Shown piece by piece: positions 23,804 to 34,251 of a stretch of 64,000 nucleotides of DNA. Within the stretch, counting starts at the first letter, position 1. Each line of letters starts with the position of its first letter. The stretch spans positions 558,001 through 622,000 of the forward strand of contig CAWEBN010000005.1 of the NCBI GenBank assembly GCA_963807305.1, in the 5' to 3' direction. A program made the position numbers and the translations under genes. The notes under the pieces are model-generated. The model saw only the letters and a list, made by a program, of their open reading frames with translations. It made no database searches and was not told where the DNA came from. Source of the stretch: JAOPZW01 sp963807305 (GTDB taxonomy: Bacteria > Actinomycetota > Thermoleophilia > Solirubrobacterales > Solirubrobacteraceae).

Positions 23804-24711
23804 TGGCCGACGACCGCACGCCCGCCGACGAGGAGACCCCGCAGGAGCCGACCGCCGGCGAGGAGCAGGAGCCGGAGACCGAGCAGCCGGCCGCCGAGCC
23901 CGTCGCCGAGGAGGCCGCTCCCGCGCAGGAGCCGGCGGCTGCCGAGCCGGTCGCGGAGGCGCCCGCCGCGGCTGAGCAGCCCGCTGCCGCCGAGGCGCCC
24001 GCCGCCGCTGAGCAGCCCGCTGCCGCCGAGGCGCCCGCCGCCGCTGAGCAGCCCGCTGCCGCCGAGGCGCCCGCCGCCGCTGAGCAGCCCGCTGCCGCCG
24101 AGGCGCCCGCCGCAGCCGAGACCGACGACGACGAGGAGGAGCCCGCTCCGCGCCAGAAGCCGGAGATCCCGGGTGCCGACCTCGAGGTCGACCTCGTCAT
24201 GGAGGGCTCGGAGCGCGGCGACAGCCCGTACGACGAGGACGACGACGGCGAGCCGAGCGGCGACGACGCCGACGACGTCGCCGACGACCAGCCGATCGCC
24301 GCGGTCACCATCGACCTTGCCGCCGGCGCGCGCTACAGCGCGACCGGCAAGCGCAAGACGGCCGTCGCGCGCGTCATCCTCAGGCCGGGCACCGGTGCCT
24401 ACACCATCAACGGCCGGACCCTCGACGAGTTCTTCCCGCGCACGCCCCTGCAGCGCAACATCCGCCAGCCGCTCGAGGCGGTGGGCTACGAGACGCGAAT
24501 GGACGTCGTCGCGCGCATGCACGGCGGCGGCGTGTCCGCCCAGGCAGGAGCCCTGCGCCACGGCATCAGCCGTGCCCTTCTGGAGGCCGATCCCAACCTG
24601 CGCGGCGAGCTCAAGCGCCGCGGCTTCCTCACGCGCGACCCGCGCGTGAAGGAGCGCAAGAAGGCCGGCCTGAAGAAGGCGCGCAAGCGTCCGCAGTTCA
24701 GCAAGCGCTAG
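23803..24711 (+). CDS. rpsI: 30S ribosomal protein S9 with ~170-aa acidic repeat extension
   Basis: 302 aa, more than twice the normal S9. The last ~130 residues are ordinary S9: YSATGKRKTAVARVILRPG, the core HGGGVSAQAGALRHGISRAL, and the conserved tail KKARKRPQFSKR. Residues 1 to about 172 are disordered, rich in Ala, Glu, Pro and Asp. They include four 12-aa repeats (EAPAAAEQPAAA) and an Asp/Glu block (DDDEEE, DEDDDGE). ATG 23803 overlaps the rplM stop, and no other start lies near the S9 core, so the extension is probably translated. It may be unstructured on the ribosome surface or removed. Confidence 0.93.
   Translation: MADDRTPADEETPQEPTAGEEQEPETEQPAAEPVAEEAAPAQEPAAAEPVAEAPAAAEQPAAAEAPAAAEQPAAAEAPAAAEQPAAAEAPAAAEQPAAAEAPAAAETDDDEEEPAPRQKPEIPGADLEVDLVMEGSERGDSPYDEDDDGEPSGDDADDVADDQPIAAVTIDLAAGARYSATGKRKTAVARVILRPGTGAYTINGRTLDEFFPRTPLQRNIRQPLEAVGYETRMDVVARMHGGGVSAQAGALRHGISRALLEADPNLRGELKRRGFLTRDPRVKERKKAGLKKARKRPQFSKR
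23956..24114 (+). repeat. 36-bp tandem repeat in rpsI, four copies plus partial
   Basis: Copies at 23956, 23992, 24028 and 24064 plus 15 bp of a fifth. They are identical apart from two single-base differences (in copy 1 and at the end). They encode EAPAAAEQPAAA. Near-identity at the DNA level suggests recent expansion. Confidence 0.88.
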
Positions 24712-24721
24712 ACCCGGCGCC

Positions 24722-26041
24722 TTGGCCCGCCGGCTCTTCGGGACCGACGGCGTTCGCGGCGTCGCGGGCGAGCTGCTGACCGCGGAGCTGGCCCTCGGCC
24801 TCGGCCGCGCCGCCACGCTGCAGTCGGACGCCGACGCTCCGCGCGTGCTCGTCGTCCGCGACACACGCGAGTCGGGCGAGATGCTCGAGGCCGCCCTCGC
24901 CGCCGGCATCACCAGTGCGGGCGGCGACGTCATGCTGGGCGGCGTGCTCCCCACGCCTGCGGCGCCGCTGCTGCTGCACCGCTACGGCTTCGACCTCGCG
25001 GCCGTCATCTCCGCGTCGCACAATCCCTACCGCGACAACGGCATCAAGTTCTTCGCCGCCGACGGCTTCAAGCTCTCCGACGAGACCGAGGCCAGGATCG
25101 AGGAGCGCCTGGACGAGCCGGCGTCGCCGAGCACCTCGATCGGGCGCGTGCGCGCCCTGCACGGCACCCAGGAGGACTACCTGCGCGCCGTGCACGAGCG
25201 CTTCGCCGACCTCGACCTCAACGGCCTGGACGTCGTCCTGGACTGCGCACACGGCGCCACCTACCGCGTGGCCCCCGAGATCTTCCGCCGCCTGGGCGCC
25301 ACGGTCACCGCCCTCAACGACGCCCCCGACGGGCGCAACATCAACGAGGGCTGCGGCTCGACCCACGTCGACGCGCTGGCGCAGGCGGTCGTCGACGGCG
25401 GCCACGCGGTCGGGTTCGCCCTCGACGGCGACGGCGATCGCGTGCTGGCGGTCGACCGCAACGGCGTCGTGGTCGACGGCGACGAGCTCATCGCCCTGAC
25501 CGCCCTGCACCTGCGCGAGGCCGGCAAGCTCCCCGGCGACGGCGTCGCCGTGACCGTGATGACCAACTACGGCTTCCACGTCGCCATGCGCGAGGCGGGC
25601 GTCGAGGTGGCCACGACCCAGGTCGGCGACCGCTACGTCCTCGAGGCGCTGCGCGAGCGCGGCTGGACGCTGGGCGGCGAGCAGTCGGGCCACATCATCG
25701 ACATGGGTTTCAACGCCACCGGCGACGGGACGGCCGCGGCCCTGCTCACGCTCGAGGCGCTGCGCGGCGCGGACCTCGCCGATCGCCACGCCATGGAGAA
25801 GCTGCCCCAGCGGCTCGTCAACGTGCGCGTGGACGATCGCGATGCGGCGATGGCCAGCAGCGAGCTGGCCGAGGCGAGCGAGCGCGAGGCACGCGCACTG
25901 GAGGGGCGCGGGCGCGTCCTCGTGCGCCCCAGCGGCACCGAGCAGCTCGTGCGGGTCATGGTCGAGGCGCCCAGCGACGACGAGGCTGAGGCGGCCTGCG
26001 ACCGGCTGGTTGCCGTCGTCGCCTCCTCGTCAGCCGTCTGA
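24722..26041 (+). CDS. glmM: Phosphoglucosamine mutase
   Basis: 439 aa. Converts glucosamine 6-phosphate to glucosamine 1-phosphate for UDP-GlcNAc. It begins LFGTDGVRGVAG. The phosphoserine loop is AVISASHNPYRDNGIKFF, the metal loop LDGDGDRVLAV, the sugar loop GGEQSGHIID and the phosphate site RPSGTEQLVRVMVE. The start is TTG 24722, 10 nt after rpsI. The rplM-rpsI-glmM order is common in actinobacteria. glmS follows 1.2 kb later. Confidence 0.96.
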   Translation: MARRLFGTDGVRGVAGELLTAELALGLGRAATLQSDADAPRVLVVRDTRESGEMLEAALAAGITSAGGDVMLGGVLPTPAAPLLLHRYGFDLAAVISASHNPYRDNGIKFFAADGFKLSDETEARIEERLDEPASPSTSIGRVRALHGTQEDYLRAVHERFADLDLNGLDVVLDCAHGATYRVAPEIFRRLGATVTALNDAPDGRNINEGCGSTHVDALAQAVVDGGHAVGFALDGDGDRVLAVDRNGVVVDGDELIALTALHLREAGKLPGDGVAVTVMTNYGFHVAMREAGVEVATTQVGDRYVLEALRERGWTLGGEQSGHIIDMGFNATGDGTAAALLTLEALRGADLADRHAMEKLPQRLVNVRVDDRDAAMASSELAEASEREARALEGRGRVLVRPSGTEQLVRVMVEAPSDDEAEAACDRLVAVVASSSAV

Positions 26042-26665
26042 GCGTTCCGCCGACGGGTGCAGCAGCGGCACGACGCCCTGCCATCCCGAGCGCAGCACCG
26101 CGACCAGCGACGGCGGCGTGATGACCACGGCGCGCCCGCTCGCCGGCCGCGCGATCCGCGGCCCGTAGCCGGCCGGCGTCCACGCCAGCAGCTCGCCTCC
26201 CCGCACGAGCCACGGCGCGCCGTCGCGCAGGACGAACGTCCCGTCGGGGAGGTCGTCGAGCGGCGCGTCGTGATGGCGCTGGGCGCGTGTGCCCTCCGCG
26301 ACGCGCTCGCCGTGCAGCTGGGCGTCCATTGCGTCGGCGCCGACCTGCCCGGGGTGCAGGTCGCGCCACAGCGCGACCAGGCGGTCGTAGTCCTCGCGCC
26401 GGCACAGCGCGCAGGCGCGGTGACCGGCGGCCATGGCGGTCGCCTCGTCGAGGAAGAAGAGCTCCGTGAAGCGCCCGGGTTGCAGCAGCGGCGTGCGGTG
26501 CCAGCCGCGGAAGCGCAGCCGGCAGGCGATCCAGCGCCGGCCCGCGTAGCGGCGGCGGATCTGCCCGGCGGCGTCGTGCAGGCAGCCGCGGTTGCCGTAG
26601 ACCAGCCCGCGCGCGGGGTCGGCGACAAGCTCGCTGAGCGGCGTGACCCGGTTGCGCCGCGCCAC
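26030..26665 (-). CDS. Conserved-looking hypothetical protein with Cys-rich Ada-like motif
   Basis: 211 aa, soluble. FFLDEATAMAAGHRACALCRR resembles the Ada zinc-binding motif (Phe, then AxxxGxRxCxxC). Other cysteines are in NRGCLHD and WIACRLRF. I do not recognise the family with confidence, and zinc binding is an inference. Its last 12 bp overlap the end of glmM convergently. Confidence 0.7.
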   Translation of the reverse strand: MARRNRVTPLSELVADPARGLVYGNRGCLHDAAGQIRRRYAGRRWIACRLRFRGWHRTPLLQPGRFTELFFLDEATAMAAGHRACALCRREDYDRLVALWRDLHPGQVGADAMDAQLHGERVAEGTRAQRHHDAPLDDLPDGTFVLRDGAPWLVRGGELLAWTPAGYGPRIARPASGRAVVITPPSLVAVLRSGWQGVVPLLHPSAERSDG

Positions 26666-26686
26666 GGTCAGCGGGCAGCCGGCGCG

Positions 26687-27043
26687 CTACCCAAGCTTCC
26701 CGACCGCCTCGCCGTATATGGCCATCTCACTGCCCACGCCGGCACCCGTCGCGGCCGGCACGACGCCGATGTTCTCGACGATGAGGCTCGCGTCCACGAC
26801 GGCGTGCCGGAACTCCTCGTCGTACTGCAGCGTGGCGCACTGCTCTGCGCTGCCGTGGACCATGAAGAAGCCGCCGAGATCGCCGCCGTGCGCGTCGAGC
26901 AGGGTGACGTCGATACCCTCGATCCGCCCGTCGGACTGCATCCTCCCGAACATCGCGACGAACTCGTTGAAGACCGCGATGGCCCGCTCCTCGCGGCCCC
27001 GGACCGGGATTCCGAACCCCACGAACAGTGCACGATCGGCCAT
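26687..27043 (-). CDS. Hypothetical protein, 118 aa
   Basis: Small soluble protein beginning MADRALFVGFGIPVRGREER. It contains an alternating strand-helix pattern with IDVTLLDAHGGDLGGFFMVHG. It resembles stand-alone DUF proteins of dimeric alpha-beta-barrel type; no function is assigned. The minus-strand Shine-Dalgarno AAAGGGAG (27049-27056) 5 nt upstream picks ATG 27043 over the GTG at 27049. Confidence 0.68.
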   Translation of the reverse strand: MADRALFVGFGIPVRGREERAIAVFNEFVAMFGRMQSDGRIEGIDVTLLDAHGGDLGGFFMVHGSAEQCATLQYDEEFRHAVVDASLIVENIGVVPAATGAGVGSEMAIYGEAVGKLG

Positions 27044-27191
27044 CACCACTCCCTTTCTGTAGCGGAGGGCCGACGCTCTCAGAATGGCCGCCGCGGCGCA
27101 AGCGAGCGGGGCTCGGCAGACACCGAGGCAGGGAGCCGCGGCTCGCCGCAGAACCCCGACAAAAGGCCGGGCTCCCGGCGCTACCGGCTGC

Positions 27192-27259
27192 TACCGTGAT
27201 TCATCTCTTCCCGGGGCCGCTTCGCAGCGGTCCCGTCGTGTCTCAGAGACAGAAAGGGA
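27192..27259 (+). promoter_or_regulatory. glmS promoter, leader hairpin and Shine-Dalgarno
   Basis: TACCGT (27192-27197) is a likely -10. A hairpin follows: CGGGGCCGC (27212-27220) with GCGGTCCCG (27227-27235), loop TTCGCA, one G-U pair. The Shine-Dalgarno AAAGGGA (27253-27259) sits 8 nt before the glmS ATG. A GAGCCGCGGCTC palindrome lies upstream at 27133-27144. The glmS ribozyme core is not present. Confidence 0.5.
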
Positions 27260-27267
27260 ACCTGCCC

Positions 27268-29122
<1,855 letters not shown>

Positions 29123-29136
<14 letters not shown>

Positions 29137-29938
29137 CGACCGCCATCACGTGGGGGCTGGCGCCGAGCAGGCTCGGCTCGGCCTCCACGCGCCGGATGGC
29201 GCGCAGCAGGACCTCGCGGCGGCCGGGATCGTCGAGCCAGGCGTCGAGGGCGCGCGTCTCGGCCGCGGCGCCGACCGCGCCCTCGATGGCCACGAGCGCG
29301 GTGACTTCGAAGCCGGCGTCCGCGACCTCGCGCTCGAGCTCGTCGGGGCGGTGGAAATAGGCGGTGGTGAACCAGCCCGGGTGCCCGTCGGGGTTGCGGT
29401 GCCGGCCGTCGGCGAGGTCGCGCTCGACGATCGCCTCGAAGCCGGGCTCGAGCAGAAAGCCCTGGGCCACGCCGTCGAGGGTCGAGGCGAAGCGCGTGAT
29501 GGCCGCGGCGGCGAGCAGGCCGCCGGGGCGCAGCACGCGCCGCGCCTCGCGCAGGGCGCGGGTGCGATCGGCCGCCTCGGTCAGGTGGTAGAGCGGCCCG
29601 AGCAGGAGGACGACGGCGGCGCTCTCGTCGTCGAAGGGCAGCGCCCGCGCGTCGCCGACGGCGGCGGAGGCGAGTGGGGCGTCCGGTTGGTCCGCCGAGG
29701 CATCGAGGGCCTGCTCGACGTGCAGCGCCACCGGGTCCACGAGGTGCACCTCGTAGCCCTCGGCGGCGAGGGGTAGCGCGTAGGCGCCGGCCGCGCCGCC
29801 GACGTCGAGGACGGTGGCGGGCGGGGCAGGCAGGAACCGTGCCAGCAGCTCGCGCGTGCGCAGGAACTCGAGCCGTCCCCAGTCGGCCAGGCGGCCCTGC
29901 TCGGTGCCGCGGTCGTAGTAGGCGCCCATGTCGGTCAT
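29123..29938 (-). CDS. Class I SAM-dependent methyltransferase
   Basis: 271 aa. The SAM-binding motif I is TVLDVGGAAGAYALPLA, motif II is GDARALPFD and motif III/IV is VVLLLGPLYHLTEAADR with REARRVLRPGGLL. Product and substrate unknown. MTDMGAYYDRG start at 29938 is supported by TAGCCT 7 nt upstream; a longer upstream reading is rejected. Confidence 0.85.
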
Positions 29939-29945
29939 GGCCACG

Positions 29946-29951
29946 AGGCTA
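29946..29951 (-). promoter_or_regulatory. -10 box TAGCCT before methyltransferase
   Basis: The minus-strand hexamer TAGCCT ends 7 nt before ATG 29938. The acpS start at 29964 lies only 25 bp away on the other strand; its own -10 candidate (TAAGCC, 29950-29955) is weak. Confidence 0.5.
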
Positions 29952-29963
29952 AGCCCTGGTTGA

Positions 29964-30323
29964 ATGGCGCGAGTGATCGGTCTGGACCTCCTGGAGATCG
30001 ACCGGCTCGAGGACGCGCTCGCGCGCCGGCCGGCGCTGGCCGAGCGGCTCTTCACCGAGGGCGAGCGCTCCTATGCGGCCACGCAGGGGCGCCCGGCCCG
30101 CCATCTGGCGGCGCGCTTCTGCGCGAAGGAGGCTGTCAGCAAGGCGCTCGAGATGGACGTGCTGCACCCCCGCGACATCGAGGTGGTGGGCGGCGGCGAC
30201 GGGCCTGCGCGCGTAAGCCTGCACGGCGAGGTGGCCGCCCGCGCGGCGGCGCTCGGCGTCGAGGTCCACATCTCGCTGACGCACACGAAGTCGACGGCAG
30301 CCGCGGTGGCGGTGCTGCGGTGA
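29964..30323 (+). CDS. acpS: Holo-[acyl-carrier-protein] synthase
   Basis: 119 aa. Transfers 4'-phosphopantetheine from CoA to ACP. Signatures: VIGLDLLEIDRLEDAL, with the Mg-binding Asp, and ARFCAKEAVSKAL (the FxxKEA motif). Length is normal. The GTGA overlap with the nnr gene suggests one transcript. Confidence 0.94.
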   Translation: MARVIGLDLLEIDRLEDALARRPALAERLFTEGERSYAATQGRPARHLAARFCAKEAVSKALEMDVLHPRDIEVVGGGDGPARVSLHGEVAARAAALGVEVHISLTHTKSTAAAVAVLR

Positions 30324-31825
30324 CCCTGCCGCCCTGGCTCCGGGGCCTGCCCGATCCCGAGCGCATGCGCGCGACCGATCGTTGGGCGATCGAGGAGCAG
30401 GGCATCCCCGGCCTGGAGCTCATGGAGCGGGCCGGGCAGGGCCTGGCCGACCTCGTGCTCTCCGTCGCGGCCGACGGCCCGATCGCGGTCGTCTGCGGCA
30501 AGGGCAACAACGGCGGCGACGGGTACGTCGCCGCGCGGCTGCTGCGCGACGCCGGCCGCGCGGTGCGTGCGCTCGCGGTGGCAGCGGTGAGCGAGCTGAG
30601 CGGCGATGCGCGCGCCAACGCCGAGCGCGTCGACGGCGTCGAGCCCTTCGACGCGGCGCGCCTGGCCGACTGCGCGGTCGCGGTCGACGCGCTGCTCGGC
30701 ACGGGCTTCTCGGGTACGCCGCACGGCGCAGTCGCCGACGCCATCGACGCCCTGAACGACGCCGGCCCGCCGATCGTCGCCGCCGACGTGCCCAGCGGGG
30801 TCGACGCCGCGACCGGCGTGGTGGAGGGCAAGGCGATCCGGGCCCGTGCGACCGCGACCTTCGCCGGGGCCAAGCCGGGGCTGTGGATCAACCCGGGCAA
30901 GTCGCACGCCGGCACCGTGCGCGTGATCGACATCGGCATCCCGAAGGGCGCTCCGATCGCCGAGCCCGACGTCGCCCTCATCGCCGATGCCGAGCTGCTT
31001 GCGCTGCTGCCGTCGCGCGAGGCCGGGTGGACGAAGTTCACCAGCGGGCACGTGCTCGTCGCGGGCGGCGCGCGCGGGCTGACCGGCGCCCCTTCACTGG
31101 CCTCGGAAGCCGCGCAGCGCGCGGGTGCCGGCTACGTCACGGCCTGCGTCCCCGCCTCGGCGCAGCCGATCATCGCCCAGCGGCTGCTCGAGGCGATGAC
31201 GCGCGGGCTGCCCGAGGACGACGGCGCGCATACCGCCGACGGGGTCGAAGAGGTGCTCGAGCTGTCCAAGCGCGGCGGGGCGCTCGTGGTCGGGCCCGGC
31301 CTCGGGCGCAGCGACGGAGCCTTCGCCTTCGCCCGCGAGCTCGTCGCGCGGGCCGAGGTGGCCGTGGTGCTCGACGCCGACGGGCTCAATGCCCACGCCG
31401 GCGACCTCGGCGCCCTGGCCGGGCGGCGGGCGCCGACGATCCTGACGCCACACGAGGGCGAGCTCGGGCGGCTGCTCGAGGTCGACTCGTCCGTCGTCGC
31501 GGCCCGGCGCCTCGAGCACGTCCGCGCCGCCGCGGCCTCGGCGCACGCGATCGTCGTGCTCAAGGGCGACGACACGCTGGTCGCCGGCCCCGACGGCCGG
31601 GTCGCCGTCAGCCCCGGTGCGACGGGCGCCCTGGCCACGGCGGGCACCGGCGACGTGCTCAGCGGGGTCCTCGCCGCTGTGCTCTCGCGCGGCGTCGAGC
31701 CCTTCCTGGCCACGTGCGCCGGCGTCCGTCTGCATGCGCGCGCGGGCATCCACGCCGCCCACGTGAAGGGCGTCGACGGCGTCATCGCACGCGACGTCAT
31801 CGAGGCGCTGCCCTTCGCCCGCTAG
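30320..31825 (+). CDS. nnr: Bifunctional NAD(P)H-hydrate epimerase / dehydratase
   Basis: 501 aa metabolite-repair enzyme. The N-terminal epimerase domain (YjeF_N) has VVCGKGNNGGDGYVAARLL and VAVDALLGTGFSG...ADVPSGVDAATG. The C-terminal ADP/ATP-dependent dehydratase (ribokinase-like) has SGHVLVAGGARGLTGAP, VVGPGLGRSDGA, LDADGLNAHAG, LTPHEGELGRLL, VLKGDDTLVA and the catalytic GTGDVLSGVLAA. Both halves look intact. GTG 30320 overlaps acpS. Confidence 0.95.
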   Translation: MTLPPWLRGLPDPERMRATDRWAIEEQGIPGLELMERAGQGLADLVLSVAADGPIAVVCGKGNNGGDGYVAARLLRDAGRAVRALAVAAVSELSGDARANAERVDGVEPFDAARLADCAVAVDALLGTGFSGTPHGAVADAIDALNDAGPPIVAADVPSGVDAATGVVEGKAIRARATATFAGAKPGLWINPGKSHAGTVRVIDIGIPKGAPIAEPDVALIADAELLALLPSREAGWTKFTSGHVLVAGGARGLTGAPSLASEAAQRAGAGYVTACVPASAQPIIAQRLLEAMTRGLPEDDGAHTADGVEEVLELSKRGGALVVGPGLGRSDGAFAFARELVARAEVAVVLDADGLNAHAGDLGALAGRRAPTILTPHEGELGRLLEVDSSVVAARRLEHVRAAAASAHAIVVLKGDDTLVAGPDGRVAVSPGATGALATAGTGDVLSGVLAAVLSRGVEPFLATCAGVRLHARAGIHAAHVKGVDGVIARDVIEALPFAR

Positions 31826-31843
31826 CGTCTAGGGGAGAGAACC

Positions 31844-32488
31844 ATGGACATCGAGATCTGGTCTGACATCGCATGCCCCTGGTGCTACGTGGGCAAGCGC
31901 CGCTTCGAGGCCGCGCTGGCCGCGTTCGAGCACCACGACGAGGTCACCGTGACCTGGCGCGGCTTCGAGCTCGATCCGACCGCGCCGGTGGCGCGCCCGG
32001 TCGACAGCGCCACGCACCTCGCCGAGAAGTACGGCATGAGCCGCGACGAGGCCGTCGCCCGCCAGCGCGAGCTCGCCGAGGTCGCGGCCGCCGATGGCCT
32101 CGACATGCGCGCCGACCTCGTGCGTGGCGGCAACACCTTCGACGCCCACCGGCTCGTGCAGCTGGCCAAGGCCCACGGCGTGCAGGACGCGATGAAAGAG
32201 CGCCTGATGCGCGCTTATCACGGTGAGGGCGAGTCCATCGGCGACCGCGAGACGCTCGCGCGCCTGGCGCTCGAGGTCGGCCTGCCCGAGGACGACGTGC
32301 GCGACGTGCTGGCCACCGACCGCTACGCGGCCGACGTCCGCGAGGACGAGCGCACGGCCATGAGCCTCGGGATCACCGCCGTGCCCTTCTTCGTCGTCGA
32401 TCGCCGGATGGGCGCCGCGGGCGCGCACCCCTCGCAGGCGCTGGGCGAGCTGCTGCGCCGCGGCTGGGAGGCGCGGGTGCCCGCATGA
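31844..32488 (+). CDS. DsbA-family oxidoreductase (FrnE-like)
   Basis: 214 aa. The thioredoxin-fold active site CPWC is in WSDIACPWCYVGKRRFE near residue 12. A helical insertion follows, then ITAVPFFVVDRRMGAAGAHPS with the cis-Pro loop. No signal peptide, so it acts in the cytosol. Members include FrnE and 2-hydroxychromene carboxylate isomerases; CPWC favours a disulfide role. Shine-Dalgarno AGGGGAG (31831-31837) is 6 nt before ATG 31844. Confidence 0.88.
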   Translation: MDIEIWSDIACPWCYVGKRRFEAALAAFEHHDEVTVTWRGFELDPTAPVARPVDSATHLAEKYGMSRDEAVARQRELAEVAAADGLDMRADLVRGGNTFDAHRLVQLAKAHGVQDAMKERLMRAYHGEGESIGDRETLARLALEVGLPEDDVRDVLATDRYAADVREDERTAMSLGITAVPFFVVDRRMGAAGAHPSQALGELLRRGWEARVPA

Positions 32489-32772
32489 AGCAGATCGGCT
32501 TCATCACCCAGGGCCACGCCGAGTACGACGGGCGGCTGCGCGCGCTGCTGGACGCATCGGGGATCGACCCCGAGGAGTTCATCGGTCTCGAGTACTTCTC
32601 GCTGACGCCCTTCTTCGTGCTCGCGGGAGCGACGGTCGGCGCCGACGCGCACACGCATGGCGACGAGGTCCACGTCAGCGCCGTGCGCATCACGATCGCG
32701 GAGGAGCTCGAGGAGGCGTTCCTCGCGACGCTGCCCGAGCTGCTCGAGGACGCATACGCCGAGGAGGAATGA
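32485..32772 (+). CDS. Hypothetical protein, 95 aa
   Basis: Small acidic soluble protein (MKQIGFITQGHAEYDGRL) with a helical acidic C-terminus (EELEEAFLATLPELLEDAY). It overlaps the DsbA-like gene and the next gene by ATGA, so it is part of that operon. No family recognised. Confidence 0.7.
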   Translation: MKQIGFITQGHAEYDGRLRALLDASGIDPEEFIGLEYFSLTPFFVLAGATVGADAHTHGDEVHVSAVRITIAEELEEAFLATLPELLEDAYAEEE

Positions 32773-33299
32773 CGGCTGCCGCCGACGCGCGCGTCTGCCC
32801 GCACTGCGGCGAGCCGCCGGGTGAGGGCGTCTTCTGCGCGGCCTGCGGGCGCAACCTCGCCTCCGTCGACCGGCTCCCGACGCGGGCGGAGTGGGAGGTG
32901 GGGGGCGAGAAGCACGATCGCCCGCTGGCCCAGCGCTGCGAGGAGGCGACCGCTGCGTTCCTCGCGGCGATGCACGCGGCCGGCGATCCCGGTACGACGA
33001 GCACGAAGATGTCCGGCGGCTCGGGCTTCCGCCGGGCCAAGCATGTCGTGGGCTGGACCATCCGCCCGGTCGATCGCGACGACCACCTCCCACCCAAGCG
33101 CTACGAGTCCGGCCTCGTGCTCAGCGTCGAGGGCGTCTTCCACCAGCTCGACAACCAGGCCCGTGGCTACGGCACGCGCGACTTCCCCGTCTGGGAGCAC
33201 TCGGTCGCGCCGGAGCCGGTCGAGATGCCGGAGGAGCCGCGCCTGATCTCCGAGCTGGGCGCCGTGCTGGCCGCCCACGGCCTCGAAGCGGGTCCGTAG
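32769..33299 (+). CDS. Zinc-ribbon hypothetical protein
   Basis: 176 aa. An N-terminal zinc ribbon (CPHCGEPPGEGVFCAACGRNL) is followed by a soluble domain with SGGSGFRRAKHVVGWTIRPV and EGVFHQLDNQ. Function unknown. Last gene of the DsbA-like operon, immediately before the PP2C phosphatase. Confidence 0.7.
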   Translation: MTAAADARVCPHCGEPPGEGVFCAACGRNLASVDRLPTRAEWEVGGEKHDRPLAQRCEEATAAFLAAMHAAGDPGTTSTKMSGGSGFRRAKHVVGWTIRPVDRDDHLPPKRYESGLVLSVEGVFHQLDNQARGYGTRDFPVWEHSVAPEPVEMPEEPRLISELGAVLAAHGLEAGP

Positions 33300-33304
33300 T
33301 CCGT

Positions 33305-33310
33305 TACCGT
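33305..33310 (+). promoter_or_regulatory. -10 box TACCGT before PP2C gene
   Basis: TACCGT ends 7 nt before GTG 33318, a leaderless GTG start. Confidence 0.5.
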
Positions 33311-33317
33311 CCCGTCG

Positions 33318-34058
33318 GTGACGGGGTTGACCCTCGAGTGCACAGCGCGCACGGACGTCGGGCGGCGGCCCAACAACGAGGACGCCGTGTTCGCCAGCCC
33401 GCGCCTGGCGGCCGTGGCGGACGGCGTCGGCGGCGCGGCGGCAGGCGAGGTCGCGAGCCGGGCGCTCATCAACGCGCTCGTGCACGTCGACAAATGCCGG
33501 CTGCAGGGATGCGTCGAGGATGCGCTCGTCGAGGGCATCGCGCGCGGCAACGAGACGATCGGCTTCATCGCCGCCTGCCGGCCCGCGATGGCGGGGATGA
33601 GCACGACCGTGACGGCCGTCGCGCTCGGCGACGAGGGCTGTGTGGTGGCCAACGTCGGCGACTCGCGCACCTACCTGCTGCGCGACGGCGCGCTGACCCA
33701 GCTCACCCGCGACGACTCCTGGGTGCAGCTCATGCTCGACGCGGGCGAGCTCACGCCGGACGAGGCGCGCGACCATCCGCGGCGCTCGCTCGTCCTCGCC
33801 GCCCTGGACGGCGAGCCCGACCACGATCCCACCCTGACGAGGTTCGACGCCCGGCCAGGCGACCGGCTGCTGCTGTGCTCGGATGGCCTGTCCGACGTGG
33901 TCGACGACGCGACGATCGCGGCGACGCTGCGCATCCCCGGGCGCGCCGACTGCGCGGCGCGCCTGATCGCGCTCGCGCTGGACGCAGGCGGGCGCGACAA
34001 CATCTCGGCCGTCGTCGCCGACGTCGCCCCGCGACGCGATGCGAAGGGCGCCTGGTAG
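33318..34058 (+). CDS. PP2C-family protein serine/threonine phosphatase
   Basis: 246 aa, cytosolic, metal-dependent. Motifs in order: RTDVGRRPNNEDAVF, VADGVGGAAAGEVAS with the metal-binding Asp, GMSTTVTAVAL, VANVGDSRTYLLRDGAL, LLLCSDGLSDVVDD and GGRDNISAVV. All metal-site Asp residues are present. It lacks a membrane anchor, unlike PstP. No Ser/Thr kinase gene is in the window. Confidence 0.92.
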   Translation: MTGLTLECTARTDVGRRPNNEDAVFASPRLAAVADGVGGAAAGEVASRALINALVHVDKCRLQGCVEDALVEGIARGNETIGFIAACRPAMAGMSTTVTAVALGDEGCVVANVGDSRTYLLRDGALTQLTRDDSWVQLMLDAGELTPDEARDHPRRSLVLAALDGEPDHDPTLTRFDARPGDRLLLCSDGLSDVVDDATIAATLRIPGRADCAARLIALALDAGGRDNISAVVADVAPRRDAKGAW

Positions 34059-34113
34059 CCGCGCCGCGCCGCCCGGGCCGCCGTCGGGCACGGTCTAGAC
34101 TCCGGGCCGGCAG

Positions 34114-34251
34114 ATGCCCCTGACCGTGCGCGACATCATGGACGCCGACCCCGGCTTCGGCGGGGTCGTGCTCCTCGAGCCGCTGCGTCGCCACGAGGGG
34201 CGCCTGAAGCAGGCGTTCGCCGCCACCGTCGCCGACCTCACGACCGAGTGA
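34114..34251 (+). CDS. Small protein, 45 aa, upstream of alr
   Basis: Reads MPLTVRDIMDADPGFGGVVL and continues to ADLTTE before TGA 34249-34251. TAGACT (34096-34101) lies 12 nt upstream. The stop overlaps the alr GTG (GTGA), the same coupling used by the genes around it. It looks like the N-terminal helix of a regulatory domain, but no family is assigned. Confidence 0.5.
   Translation: MPLTVRDIMDADPGFGGVVLLEPLRRHEGRLKQAFAATVADLTTE

Noticed and set aside
23956..24114. CRISPR-like array
   Set aside because: The 36-bp units are directly tandem with no spacers and encode a protein repeat inside rpsI. The same applies to the 18-bp repeats at 22825-22932 and the 15-bp repeats at 1559-1633.
27050..27267. 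glmS ribozyme upstream of glmS
   Set aside because: The conserved core of that ribozyme is not present; only a simple hairpin and a Shine-Dalgarno are visible.
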